From Chrysogorgia sp. JL179-B06 (lineage: Eukaryota > Cnidaria > Anthozoa > Scleralcyonacea > Chrysogorgiidae), in NCBI GenBank assembly GCA_035772405.1, contig JAYKKM010000502.1, positions 20,001-84,000 on the forward strand: a DNA stretch of 64,000 bases, given 5' to 3'. Positions 35,081 through 45,850 of this stretch are shown in pieces. Every line of letters starts with the position of its first letter. Within the stretch, counting starts at the first letter, position 1. Made by a program: the position numbers and the translations under genes. Below the pieces are notes generated by a model that saw only the letters and a list, made by a program, of their open reading frames with translations, made no database searches and had not been told where the DNA came from.

Positions 35081-36898
35081 TATCAAGCGTCGTTTACACG
35101 AAGCTTGTTTGCAAATCATTTGCCAGTTACAGTCGGGAAGCGAAGCAGTGGAAGGAGCTTGCTGCAGTTTAGGTTGGGTACTAGCTACTGTGTGTACTTA
35201 TATCGACATTCCCGATGAAGTAATCACTCTGATATTTAATGCTCGTGCTTGTCTGCACAACCTCGACAGCTCCAACTCTGTATCCTATCAGGTATCAAAA
35301 ATTTATTCTGGTAATTCCGGCAGGCCGAGATGGTTTATTTCTGAAGAACAGCTGGAATTTCTTGTATCACATAATTTTACTGTGGTAGAGATGAGTAACT
35401 TGCTTGGTGTTAGTACTCGAACTGTCGAACGACGCATGGCTGAATTTCAGTTAAATATTAAAGGCACACTGATACCCAACTGGATAATGCAGTTCAAGAT
35501 ATTATGACAGCGTTTCCCAATGCTGGTTACAGGAGAATGACGGGATTTCTGCAAGCCCGTGGACTCAGGGTTCAGCAAAACCGAATCCGTTCGTCGTGTT
35601 CATCCACAAGGAACGGCTTTGAGAGCGCTGGAACTGAATATGTTGAATCGCCGTCGTTATCGAGTTCGTGGACCGTTAGCATTATGGCATATAGACGGAA
35701 ACCATAAGCTTATCAGGTATTTTATACATGCATATGTATATGTATATGTGATATAAATGTGTTGTGCTGCATAGGCAGTGTAGAAATACAAATCGAATAC
35801 CGTACTATAAAAAGTTGGTATACTGCCGACAATACAGAATTTCAGCAGTACCGGTATACACTGTACCAACTCTTTATAGTATTCTATATGCACATGTGTG
35901 TGTATATGTAAAGCAGTGTGGTATATCCCACATTCCATGGTTTACATTGTAATGTTTGTAAACACTGTACATTTAGTTGTCAGTTCACTTCAGTGTGTAT
36001 TTTTTATGTAATGTATATTTTTTACTTTCAAATATGTAGGTGGAGGATTGTGATACATGGAGGGATAGATGGCTATTCTCGGATGATTGTTTTTTTGCGT
36101 GCCAATACGAATAACAGAGCTTCCACTGTTTATTACCTGTTTCAAAAAGCTGTACAAACCTATGGCCTACCATCGAGGGTACGCTCTGATAAAGGTGGTG
36201 AGAATGTTGATGTGGCATGGTATATGTTAAGCCACCCACTTCGTGGACCTAACCGAGGAAGCCACATAGCTGGCCGTAGTGTCCACAATCAGCGCATAGA
36301 AAGGCTGTGGAGGGATTTGTTTTTTGGCTGCACATTTACATTCTACCATTTATTCTACCATATGGAGACAAACAACATACTAGATTTATCAAGTGAAAAG
36401 CACATCTTCGCTCTCCACTATACCTTTGTACCACGAATTAACAAAAACCTGGATTTGTTTACTGCTGGACATAGTAGGAGCCCAATTGGTACAGAAAATG
36501 GTCTTTCACCTGATCAGTTATGGATCAGGGGGGTTTTGTCCATGTCCAATAGCAATAACAGGACTTCAATAGAATTTGACAACTCAATTGAGGTACAGTA
36601 CAAGTATTTTATCTATATATAAGTATTTATACAAGTATTTTATCTATATTTTATTTATGTCTCCATTTCATTGTTGTTGCTGCCATAGGATGAAAGTTAT
36701 GGTATTGATTGGGAAGGACCATCACCAGAATGGGATGAAATAGTGGAATATGTGGAGATACCAGACACTGTCATTGATTTATCTGAGAATGACAAGCTAG
36801 AACTTGTTAGAACAATCAATCCACTTCGGGATTCTGATGTAAATGGTGTTGACATTTATTTAGAAGTTTTAGACTTTCTAGGACAAAAATTAAACTAA
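35067..36898 (+). pseudogene. IS3EU-like DDE transposase (integrase fold)
   Basis: Three exons: 35067-35716, 36040-36592 and 36689-36898, with introns GT-AG and in phase. Exon 1 holds an N-terminal helical region and a helix-turn-helix-like segment (MSNLLGVSTRTVERRMAEF). Its end contains [14 protein letters not shown], with the first catalytic Asp; the codon after this arginine lies across the intron. Exon 2 has the second Asp in [11 protein letters not shown] and the Glu in [11 protein letters not shown], spaced D-x36-E. Exon 3 is an acidic tail ending in DFLGQKLN. Two single-base shifts interrupt exon 1 (near 35475 and 35585); exons 2 and 3 are open. The fold is that of bacterial IS3 and retroviral integrases. 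It would cut and join the TIRs in the nucleus. The shifts mean this copy is probably inactive, unless they are sequence errors. Confidence 0.85.
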
Positions 36899-37789
36899 AA
36901 CATTTTTTTTTTATTCATATGACTGTATATACTGTACAGTGTTGTACTGTAGTTTTAATCTTAAAGTAACATAACATATTAAAACATAAAATGAACATTT
37001 AACACAAGATCATATTTATAGACACTTGCTATTGTTTTGTTTAAAGGTTGTGGGTTGTAAACTGTGTTCATAACTTGTTTAAATAAATGATTTAGTATTA
37101 TTATCCAGTAAATAAAGACCTTAGCAAGCGTCCCCAACAGGCTTTTAAACTTGAGGCTTATAAAGATGTAGTAATCAGGCAAAAACATAGCCTTCACTTC
37201 CAAACTTAGGGCAATATCCATAATTTTCTTGAAATCTGAGTATGACTTGTGATGTAAAGGCAGGTACAATGTGAGGAAGCATGTTTCAACAGTTGGCCAT
37301 TGGATATCACTTCTTTGCAGCACAACTTTTAATTTGTCCTCTCTTGGTGGAAGGTGTGGCATTCCTGACCAAAATTGGCACAGGGAATTTAAATCAAGGT
37401 TTTCTGTTGATGCAATAGAACAGTCTGTTAGGATGATAATGTAGTACTATTATTATTTCTATTTGCTGGTTTGGAGGTGTAAGGAATTAATAAAGTTTAG
37501 CATTATCGTTAATATAAATATCATCATTCTCACTCTGTATCGACTTGTCCAGTTCTTCCATGTATGTGAAGAAACATGATTTAGTTTGAGAGCTTTCATC
37601 ACTTTCCTCATCATCAGTGATCCATATCTTTGACTTGAGGTCATTACAAAACACCTTTGCTTCATTTTCCCGTGGAAAAAGTATAGATGCCATGTCTCTG
37701 TTGGCCTTCAGTAAATCATGAACACCAGTTTCGTTCATCCCTAACAGGAACAGATGATATGTCAGCATTAATTAATAACTAATACTATG

Positions 37790-38135
37790 CTTGCACAAGT
37801 TTTAGTGTGTGTGTGTGTGTGTGTGTAAAGTAGAGTGCTGCGTAGACAGTGTTTTGAATATATAGCAAAGTGAAAAGGTGGTAAACTGCCAAGAATTTAG
37901 TGACGAGACACTGACGTTTCGAGCGGAGCCCTTCATCAGAGTAAGACGAGATGAAATAAAATAAATAGGGCTTATATATATGCCAAAAGGGTGTCACAGG
38001 TAGAAAGTAGCCAATCAAATGCACGGAAAATGAACTAACTAATAATTAATGAGATGGGAAAAGTTAAATCATTTGCTATTTTTAACAGTCGATCAATAAG
38101 CAGACTGAGGGGGTGGGAGAAATGACAGGTCCAAT
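37790..38135 (-). mobile_element. Penelope-like tail with hammerhead-type ribozyme motif
   Basis: Lies in a HECT-gene intron. The minus strand contains CTGATGA (37939-37933), a stem GGGC/GCTC closed by TCC, then GAAAC and GTC (about 37920-37913). This is the core order of a type-I hammerhead ribozyme, CUGAUGA-stem II-GAAA. Stem III is almost absent, and stem I pairs for only about 3 bases by eye. Penelope-like elements are known to carry minimal hammerheads in their terminal repeats. AT-rich flanks with GCCAATCAAATGCACG-like sequence belong to the same tail. A (GT)n tract marks one edge (37803-37826). Confidence 0.6.
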
Positions 38136-38139
38136 ATTC

Positions 38140-38265
38140 AAGGGGATTATACACATACATATACATACATATATATACATATACATACAATATATACATA
38201 CATACACATACATACATATACATATACACACACACACACACACATACATATACACACACACACGC
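38140..38265. repeat. Microsatellite cluster (TACATA)n and (CA)n
   Basis: Alternating ACATACATATA-type runs followed by (CA)n at 38226-38248, in a HECT-gene intron. Confidence 0.9.
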
Positions 38266-39211
38266 ATACTGTAGTATACATTTGACCACCTTGGGCTTGC
38301 AACAAAAAATGCATATCCGGACTATGGCATTGGGGATTTTACAAATTTTCAATCTTCAGTTTGGATACTTCTGAAAAAAATTGTAATATATCTTATCAGA
38401 CGAAAATTTCATCTTCGTGCACTTTTTTGCTCTTAAATTTCATGGAAATGACATCAACCCAGGAATCTGTTTTAGAACTTTAGGGTTTTTTATACAAACA
38501 AGTCATGGATTTGAGAATTTCTGTTTATTTTCATCAAATATTACTTGTTCGGTTCAGAATCGAGTGATATATTTTCAATATGTCTATACCGGTAACTGCG
38601 TGTTTCTACTATAGCACAAATTCCGGTGTTGACGTCACTTCCGTTAACTTTAACAGCAAAAAAGTTCACAAAAATGTTCAGCTGACAAGATAAATTTATC
38701 TCAGAATTAAATATTTAATATCACCAAAGTCCAGAAAGGCGCTTTAATAGAAAATGCAATACATTATTACATGTACCTTGAGCAATGTCATCCATTTCCA
38801 TTCTTCGTTTATCAGTGATGTTGAATGTAAGTAAACTTTCAACTGCTGTTGGCCATTGCCCTTTTGCAACATCTGGATCAATATCTGCTTCCAGAAAATA
38901 GGAAGTAAAGTTTGAAAATAACTCATCACTAGGCTTTGTTGTCGCCTCCACTTGCTGTGCCTGTGTTAAAAAACAATAGTATAATAATAAAAGAAAAATG
39001 CTTAAAATTAAAAACAATCTGCATTCGTTTGTAGTTGATTGAATGTTTAAGTGTTTTACTGTTTTGATGATTTCACAGATTATATACTGTAAATTTCACA
39101 ACATTTAAGTGTCATATGAGATGTGGAAAACACAAATCATTGAAATATTGAAAATAATGTTTGCTGTTATGTCCGTACTTCAATACAAATGGTTGTTTTT
39201 ATACAGTTTTA

Positions 39212-39568
39212 CAGGGCTCAAAAATGCCGGTCATGGTGACTGGTCAGTTTCAATTGTGACCAGTCAAAGGCAATTTTTGGCCAGTCAAAGTCAAACTTCA
39301 CGACACCCCTCCCCAAAAAAACCAAAAAAAAACAACCCACAACACAACAAAAAACCTGTAAAGCTCATAGCACAGTTCACTTCAATATATATCAGACATT
39401 ATGAAACAAGTATACAAACAGCACAACACTCATTTTAAGTTCCTTCAAATGGAAGTAATAAAAGTAATATGACCAGTCAAAATGACCGGCGTTATACAAA
39501 TTTGACTGGTCACATTTAAAATTTGGCCTGTCATTGACCGGTGACTGGCGCTGTTATTTTGAGCCCTG
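39212..39568. mobile_element. 357-bp inverted-repeat element (MITE)
   Basis: Starts CAGGGCTCAAAA and ends TTTTGAGCCCTG. The arms continue for roughly 80-100 bp with mismatches and contain several copies of GACCAGTCAAA / TTTGACTGGTC. GTTTTA stands directly outside both ends (39206-39211 and 39569-39574), a 6-bp target duplication. No coding capacity. Located in a HECT-gene intron. Confidence 0.8.
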
Positions 39569-39593
39569 GTTTTATTACAATTATAATATTCTA

Positions 39594-40291
39594 CAGGGAT
39601 GGATCCAGCATGATCTGGTAGGGGGGTGCTCTGGTGCCGAGTTGTGTCGCTCATGCGTGCCCATCAGTATTCTGGCGGTCATGCACGCCGCCCGCCCATC
39701 ACTGCATCAGTGTTCTGGCAATTTGGCAAAACAGCCTCCACGCAGTCTGCAGTACAACTGTACAACTTAGTTACTGAGTAGCTAGTTGTAGCCTTGTAGG
39801 GACTGAGGGACAGGGAGAAGTTTATAAATATAATAGTTATTAGTTAATAGTGTATTACAGTAGATTCTATTATCTTAACTTCATAGTATGCTTTTGAAAA
39901 GTAGAAGAGAATTAAAATTTAAAAATATAAATATTGCTTAGATCAATTAGATGGGTTCCAGAGTCAGAGGGATCAGGCATGCATGATGCATCCAAAGGGC
40001 CAAAGCTAGCAAAATATTATCAAACATGATACATGCAAGTGATGCAACAGTCACCAGATAGTCTAGTCATGGTCACAATCATGAATATCTAATACCACTA
40101 CAGCAAGGCACTAGTCACTAGTCTTGCTTGACTACTGTATTTGAATTGTAATTGTTGTTCACAGTTTACTTATCATCATGCATGTTATTACTCAAATTAC
40201 TGTATCTCATTTTGTCTCTAATATTTTTTTGCTTTATCATGAAAAATAGCACCCCCCTGCACCCCCCCCCCCCCCAGTAAATCCATCCCTG
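39594..40291. mobile_element. 698-bp non-autonomous hAT-like element
   Basis: Starts CAGGGATGGATCCAGCA and ends ATCCATCCCTG; G-rich and C-rich subterminal stretches are complementary. A perfect 8-bp target duplication, ATATTCTA, lies at 39586-39593 and 40292-40299. CAGGG termini with an 8-bp duplication are the mark of hAT elements. It encodes nothing. It lies only 18 bp from HECT exon 5 and 25 bp from the previous inverted-repeat element. Confidence 0.88.
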
Positions 40292-41529
40292 ATATTCTAT
40301 AATTTATACCTCTTCCAAAAGCTCTCTTAGCTCAGTGTCAGCAACATCCTGTAAAACTATTTTGCTGTGACTACCTGTTACCCAAAAATCGATAACAGAT
40401 TCAGAAAGACCATACAACAATGGACCACCATGTAAAATGCAATGCCCAATAATTTTTCCAATTGCACGATATCCACCAGCCTGTCGCACAGCAGTATTAT
40501 GAACAGGAATCTTGTGGTCTTTTTCTCCTTCAAAAAAGAGTGTTGTCTTACCCATATTAACAAATCCTTCTGTAACCAGTTTCATTGTACAGTTTAAAAA
40601 CTCACTGACTGGTCCACTGCCAACACCAGTTTCATTTTCAAAAATGATTCTAGGAGTTGCTTTGAGATTTCTCTTCCAAGATTTGTAACAACCCATGATG
40701 TCTAACTTTAAATCATTTGGATCCTGCATACGGTCAATATGAAACACTTCTCTGGGAGAATCAACAGAAACAGTTGTTGATTTAAATTCTGCCAAGACCA
40801 GGTATGGTGGTTTGGTAGCCTCTCTTTCAGTTTCAGGTAAAATATTGGACAGAAGGTCAATTCCATAACTGTCACCCCCTAAATAAACACAAAAATAAAT
40901 TTAACTGATTTAAATACTCTTATGTAGATGTCCACAATGACGATGTAGAAGTGTTAAACTATTGCATTTACTTGATCAAGATTGTTATTGTCATGACGGC
41001 ATACTAGGTTAAGAAACTCACAGATGACTCCTGGCGTGAGCAGTTGTGACAGTTGTTTTTTGTTAGGAGTTAAATACTGTCAGGTTTATTGCAATTCAGT
41101 TTGTACTTTGTACTTATATACACAATAAAGCATTATTTTACAATATCACGCAAGAAAACAGTCATTTCATACTAATATGCCGGCTTCTTCCAGCCAGAAG
41201 GCCTTGTAGTTGCATTTTTCGCAACTGGTCCTGGTTGGGTCTCAACAGTACATAATAACAATAATAATAAACAGATTTGAGTAGGGCGACCACATCATTG
41301 TCAGCTATTGTAGGATCTTCTTTGGGGGGGGGGGTGGGGGCTGCTGACGATAATATTAACCATACCAGTGAAATCGTCATCTCCTTCGCCTGTTAGTAAT
41401 GTTTCTATTGCTGTATTGACATCACCGAAAGATGCTTCTAGGATGTTTTGAAGTGTTTCCTCTGATGCCACAGGAAACATTTCTCTTAGCTGTAGAAGTG
41501 AACCCTAGAAAATAAAATTTAATTAGCGA

Positions 41530-41655
41530 TTTACAGTAAATATATATAAAATATATATATATACACACACAGACACACACATACAGACAGATACACACAC
41601 ACACACATACAAACACACACACAGACACACCTGTCTGTCTGTCATCAGTGAGCTC

Positions 41656-41694
<39 letters not shown>

Positions 41695-41995
41695 TGTCAT
41701 CAGTGTAGCTCGGTATATATATATATGTATGTGTGTCTGTGTCTGTATGTGTGTCTGTGTGTGTCAGACAGACGGACGGACAGACAGACGGACAGATAGA
41801 TATATGTATATATGTATATATGTATGTATATATGTATATATGTATGTATATATGTATATATATGTATATATGTATATATATGTATATATGTATATATGTA
41901 TATATATGTATATATGTATATATGTATATATGTATATATGTATATATGTATATATGTATATATATATATGTATATATATGTATATTGTATGTATA
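41530..41995. repeat. Large compound microsatellite
   Basis: Runs of (CA)n, (TA)n (41657-41692), (GT)n, GACGGACA-type repeats and then about 190 bp of TATATG/TATA units (41799-41990), all in a HECT-gene intron. TCATCAGTG(TA)AGCTCGGTATATATATA occurs twice (41641 and 41697). Open frames here encode only Tyr/Ile repeats. Confidence 0.95.
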
Positions 41996-43117
41996 TAAAT
42001 TGTACACTTATAATTTTAATACCTCGAAATTTGTTCCCTTTTTGACAAGGTCAATACTTTCCATGTCACTGAAATATTTTATATAAAACATACTTCTTTT
42101 AGAAAACTGGGAAAAACTTTTAGTACAGTATATTCACTTTACAAAAAAACCCCAAAACCATATCTTTTCCCTTTTGCAGGGCAAACAGATTTGTGCTCTC
42201 TTACATTTCTCATGGGCAGATCAGCTTCACAGTGAACACATTTTACTGTCAGTGTGTTAACAGGTGTAAGAATCTACAAGTGTAAACAAATGTCATGTAG
42301 GTACTGTAAGCTTGTGTAATAATTGATCCTGAATACATTATTTAACAATGACAAGTAGAGAGGTAAACTAATTTATCAGTACCTCAACTTCCGGTTCTTC
42401 AACTAATGCCATGCTTAAATGTTTTTGCAACGGGCGTATATAAGCAAGAGCTTGAGACAGTCCTGAAACATCCCTAAGGAAAGGTACAGAATATCCAGCC
42501 ATCGGGGGCTTTATACACACTAACTCGTTTGCCGTTGAACCGCTTCTTAATATTTCAAAGCCACCTCCTTCTTTAAGCTTGGGATATACTTCATAGAGCT
42601 TATCCTTAACGGCAAAGGCATCCCCACTGCTTGAAAATACAATCTTCTTGCGCCCAAGGCCAGCATTTTGTAGATCGAATTTGTCTTTCCGTGAGGGTGC
42701 ATGGCTTTGATTACAGCTGGCTAAACAATTAAATTCATGAGTCCACGTCTCCTTTACTTGAAAAAAACCTTTTATTTTTTTTGTCCTTTTTGACGTTGAT
42801 GGTCTTGAACTCTGCTGTCGTGAATGAATGTTCCATCGTGGGATCGGCCAAAAAGGTTTTGAAAGTTACCAAGCACCGTCGTACTATGTGGCGCAGACGC
42901 GGTGTTCGGAGTGGTATTCCTTACTGAATTAACGTTCGTGGCAGAAGAAGTACTCGGCAGAGTACTTGGAGACGAACCTCCCGATACATTTGCAATTAGA
43001 GTTGTTGCTTCGCGTAGAAGATTGATAGCACGCGACCGCGATGAAGAGCTTGTGCCAGAACCATCGCCCGCCATATTAGAATATACCACGGGGCAACAGT
43101 GACACAGTCCTTAGTTC

Positions 43118-43492
43118 TAGTTCCCAGTCCCATTCGGTTGGGAATGATCGGAGGTCAAAGTCCACAAGCAACACAAAATTTGATCAAGCAGCATTAAAAT
43201 TGACTTTTTATATTTTGTTTTGACAGACATACATTTGGAAAGCACACCGAATTTGGATATCACATTAAAATTGACTTCGACAGTAAATTTGGAAAACAAA
43301 CCGAATTTGGATATCACATTAAAATTGACTTCGACAGTAAATTTGGTTGTTACGCTTAATTTGCTGTATCAATAGCGCATTCGAATTTGTCAAATCAAAA
43401 TTTGCAACCGTTTCATTAAATGCAAACTATCCGAATGATAAAAGAGAACATCAAATTTGAAAGTGTAATTTTGGCGGTAATTACGCTTCATA
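43118..43492 (-). repeat. Right terminal inverted repeat
   Basis: Reverse complement of 34714-35080, with the same two 54-bp subrepeats. Ends GTAATTACGCTTCATA at 43492, directly followed by the TTCCAC duplication. The start codon of the HECT-type gene lies 44 bp inside it. Confidence 0.9.
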
Positions 43493-43498
43493 TTCCAC
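43493..43498 (+). repeat. Target site duplication (right), TTCCAC
   Basis: Matches 34708-34713 exactly. Confidence 0.9.
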
Positions 43499-44256
43499 AA
43501 CATATACTTTGTAAATATATATTTTGGATGTTACGAAGATTGGTAACGAGTTCTGACATTAGGGTTACTTGAAGTACTCACCGTTTTCCCGTACTTTTAC
43601 GATTTCACTCAGAATTTTACTCAAGCGATTTTCTCATCTACATTAAAGTTATTGATGGGTTCTTTAAAGGTAAGCGTACGACTTAGTTCCTGAAATAAAA
43701 AGGTCTCAAAATTTTGAACTTTAACATCCTGAATTGTAAGATTTCGGTAACAAACACTGTGTATAGTGGTTTTGATGACCGCCATTAAGTTATACAGTAT
43801 GTGGCATTTGTAGCCAATATTAAACTTATGTAAATGAATTCTGGATGAAATCGTGTTCATTAAAGCATAACGGGGAGATAACATAGATTGGTGCTACACT
43901 TTCAGGTTTTTGATTGCTTAAGGATCACTAGCTTTAAGGATTTATATCGTCAACTCAAGGACAAGGGCAATCGATGAGCGAATTTATTTCCAATTCGCAA
44001 TCCAATACCTAAACATTAAAAAGGTCTTTCAAATCATAAACGTGTGCTTACTACGACTGCTTCAGCCTCCTGTTTATATGAATGAACTGGCACTGATAAT
44101 TTAACACTTATATATTATATCACCTGAGATTTTATAGTTTCTTTTGGATAAATCTAAGTATACACGTACAGTAGTTAGATCAGAGAGTCAAAATCCAGGG
44201 TATTCACAAGATATGTTACCAATCATTGTTACGTACATTCTTTTTTTATTATGTAG
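43499..44256. other. Right flank of the transposon
   Basis: No recognised gene. It may include the 5' part of the EnSpm-like gene interrupted at 34713, since the minus strand across the repaired junction stays open for a few codons, but I see no conserved block here. Confidence 0.4.
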
Positions 44257-44552
44257 AACACTGAAGCTAAAGACTTTCTTGTAAAAATAGGCCTCAATGA
44301 ATATGTTGAAGAATTAGTCACCAAGAACAAGGTACAATAACTACAATTTAGTTGCCTCTTTGAATGCAATCTTTCTGTTCCATTTATTATGACAGATTCA
44401 TACAAATATGTATCTTAATATTTTTTCAGTTTGAAACGATGTCTGACCTGAAATTGCTAACAAACCTAGACGACAATATCTTCCAGAACATAAACATGCC
44501 ATTGTGTATAGTACTTAAAAACTAAGGAATGAACTAAAAAAGCTCTCAACAG
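44257..44552 (+). pseudogene. SAM-domain exons
   Basis: Exon 44257-44331 (acceptor TATGTAG, donor GTACAA) encodes FLVKIGLNEYVEELV. Exon 44430-44552 (acceptor TTTTTTCAG, donor GTACAG) encodes FETMSDLKLLTNL and ends LRNELKKLSTG. Together they give the five-helix pattern of a SAM domain, a protein-interaction module. A small lesion near 44515 puts stops into the second exon just before its last helix. These exons probably form the N-terminus of the repeated gene that follows. Confidence 0.6.
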
Positions 44553-44619
44553 GTACAGTACATGTTTACATGATAACTTAATGATCTATATGTATATCTA
44601 TGACAAGGCCATCCCACAT

Positions 44620-44830
44620 TTAGGGCCTGTTTATATGGAGGCGAGTTACCCGGCTAAGCGAGTTACTCGGCAAAGGCGAGATCCCAGCCGGTATAAGAAG
44701 TACTGTTTTTTTCGACCCACTGTTTATACGGACAAGTGGGTAACTCACCTAGCTGAGTTCTCGGCAAGGCGGGTTGGAAATTTCTCCATGTTAACACTTT
44801 TCGCCGGGTAACTTGGTATAGCGGGATGAA
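44620..44830. repeat. Possible MITE with GTTACCCGG arms
   Basis: GAGTTACCCGGC (44642-44653) is partly mirrored by GCCGGGTAACTT near 44803. Repeated GCGAGTTAC and CTCGGCAA words lie between. It looks like a short dispersed element; ends were not resolved. Confidence 0.4.
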
Positions 44831-45850
44831 ATTTACTTAAGAGCGCATGCGTCCACATGTTTACAACAGTACCATATTCTTCCACCACTGTCCTATACCG
44901 TCTCTTTCGTTTCAGCTTCCTGAGTAAATTATTCAAGACTCCATTGTTTTGAGGGGAAGGGGCTTCCCCTTTTATGCGAGCACTCCGTGTTTAAGTGCCA
45001 ACCTCTGATTATGATTAATGCTGTTGAAGCATGAAAAAGAAGTAGAACTAATACCTGATAAGTTCCCATTTGCTCTGCGGAATTTTGTTCAAAATATCAA
45101 ATATTTACTTTCAATGAAACAGCAATTTTAAAAAATATGGCATTTTCTTCATCTCTTGACTCTCTTTCAGTTTTGGTAGCCATGTTTACATTTATATTAC
45201 TAAGTACCAGTTATACTAAGGACTCTTACCCACACTTTTTCAAGATGTCGTCCTGCTTGAGTGAACTCCATACAAAAAAATATAATTTTAATATATTTGA
45301 CCCTCCTCTGTCTTATATTCAGCACAATGGTGTTAAAAGGTTCCTATCCTCTGCTGAAATTATAGGATAGAATGGATGACCAAAAGCATATTCAAGGTAG
45401 TTCTTTAGATTACCTTGACTTATTAAATAGCTGGATTCCAAGAAGACGGTTTCAAATGTGCAGAGCAACTGGATTTAGAATTCAAGTAAGGCTCCAACGA
45501 GAAGTGTGTTCTGTCTCCAATAGATATAAAAAAGCTAGCGGTAGCATAAAGAAAAAGGAACTTGATGGTAAAACATTGTCCCTTCGCAACCTTGTGCATG
45601 AATTGGTATCTATTGAAGATATAAAAAAACAACGTTGCACAAGCTAACGACTTGGTGGAAGAGTGGAGAAGACAATATTCAGAGTTAGAGAAAGATAATT
45701 TAGCTCAGGAAATGGCCAAGATTTATAAAGAAAACAACAAGAAGTAGCAAGCCTTAATGAAGATCTGTCTGATTATATTGAGAAAATCAGCAGCCTAGAA
45801 AAATAATCTGTGGCCTTCGTCAATGGCAAACCCATTGATCAACTTGGTAG

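Larger units (their letters stand above)
36979..43074 (-). pseudogene. Zinc finger-CUE-HECT ubiquitin ligase-like protein of the transposon
   Basis: Exons (minus): 43074-42383; 42273 to about 42205; 42068-42023; 41504-41366; 40878-40310; 38960-38777; 37740 to about 37500; about 37400 to 37000. Most joints keep phase. Exon 1: Ser/Thr-rich N-terminus, then VKETWTHEFNCLA and AGYSVPFLRDVSGLSQAL; a one-base shift in an A8 run near 42772 separates the halves. Exon 2: C-x2-C..H-x3-C finger (CVHCEADLP..VREHKSVC). Exon 4: CUE-like fold, LREMFPVASEETLQNILEA. Exon 5 opens the HECT N-lobe (IIFENETGVGSGP, GKIIGHCILHGGP). The last exon has LPPREDKLKVVL and the catalytic cysteine in VETCFLTLYLPLHH. HECT enzymes carry ubiquitin on that Cys. 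The natural C-terminus is uncertain. Confidence 0.8.
34714..43492. mobile_element. 8.8-kb IS3EU-like DNA transposon carrying a HECT ligase gene
   Basis: Bounded by TIRs of 367 and 375 bp and a 6-bp target duplication. It encodes two convergent spliced genes: a DDE transposase related to IS3/retroviral integrases (35067-36898, plus) and a zinc finger-CUE-HECT protein (43074 to about 37000, minus). The stop codons lie about 80 bp or more apart. From general knowledge, the eukaryotic IS3EU superfamily has 6-bp target duplications and termini starting TAY; this one starts TAT. The long introns hold later insertions (two small inverted-repeat elements, a Penelope tail) and large microsatellites. 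It is inserted in an EnSpm-like transposase relic. Confidence 0.85.

Noticed and set aside
41645..42086. Overlapping long frames with Tyr-Ile and Tyr-Met repeats on both strands
   Set aside because: They lie entirely in TATA/TATG microsatellites of a HECT-gene intron and have no real protein composition.
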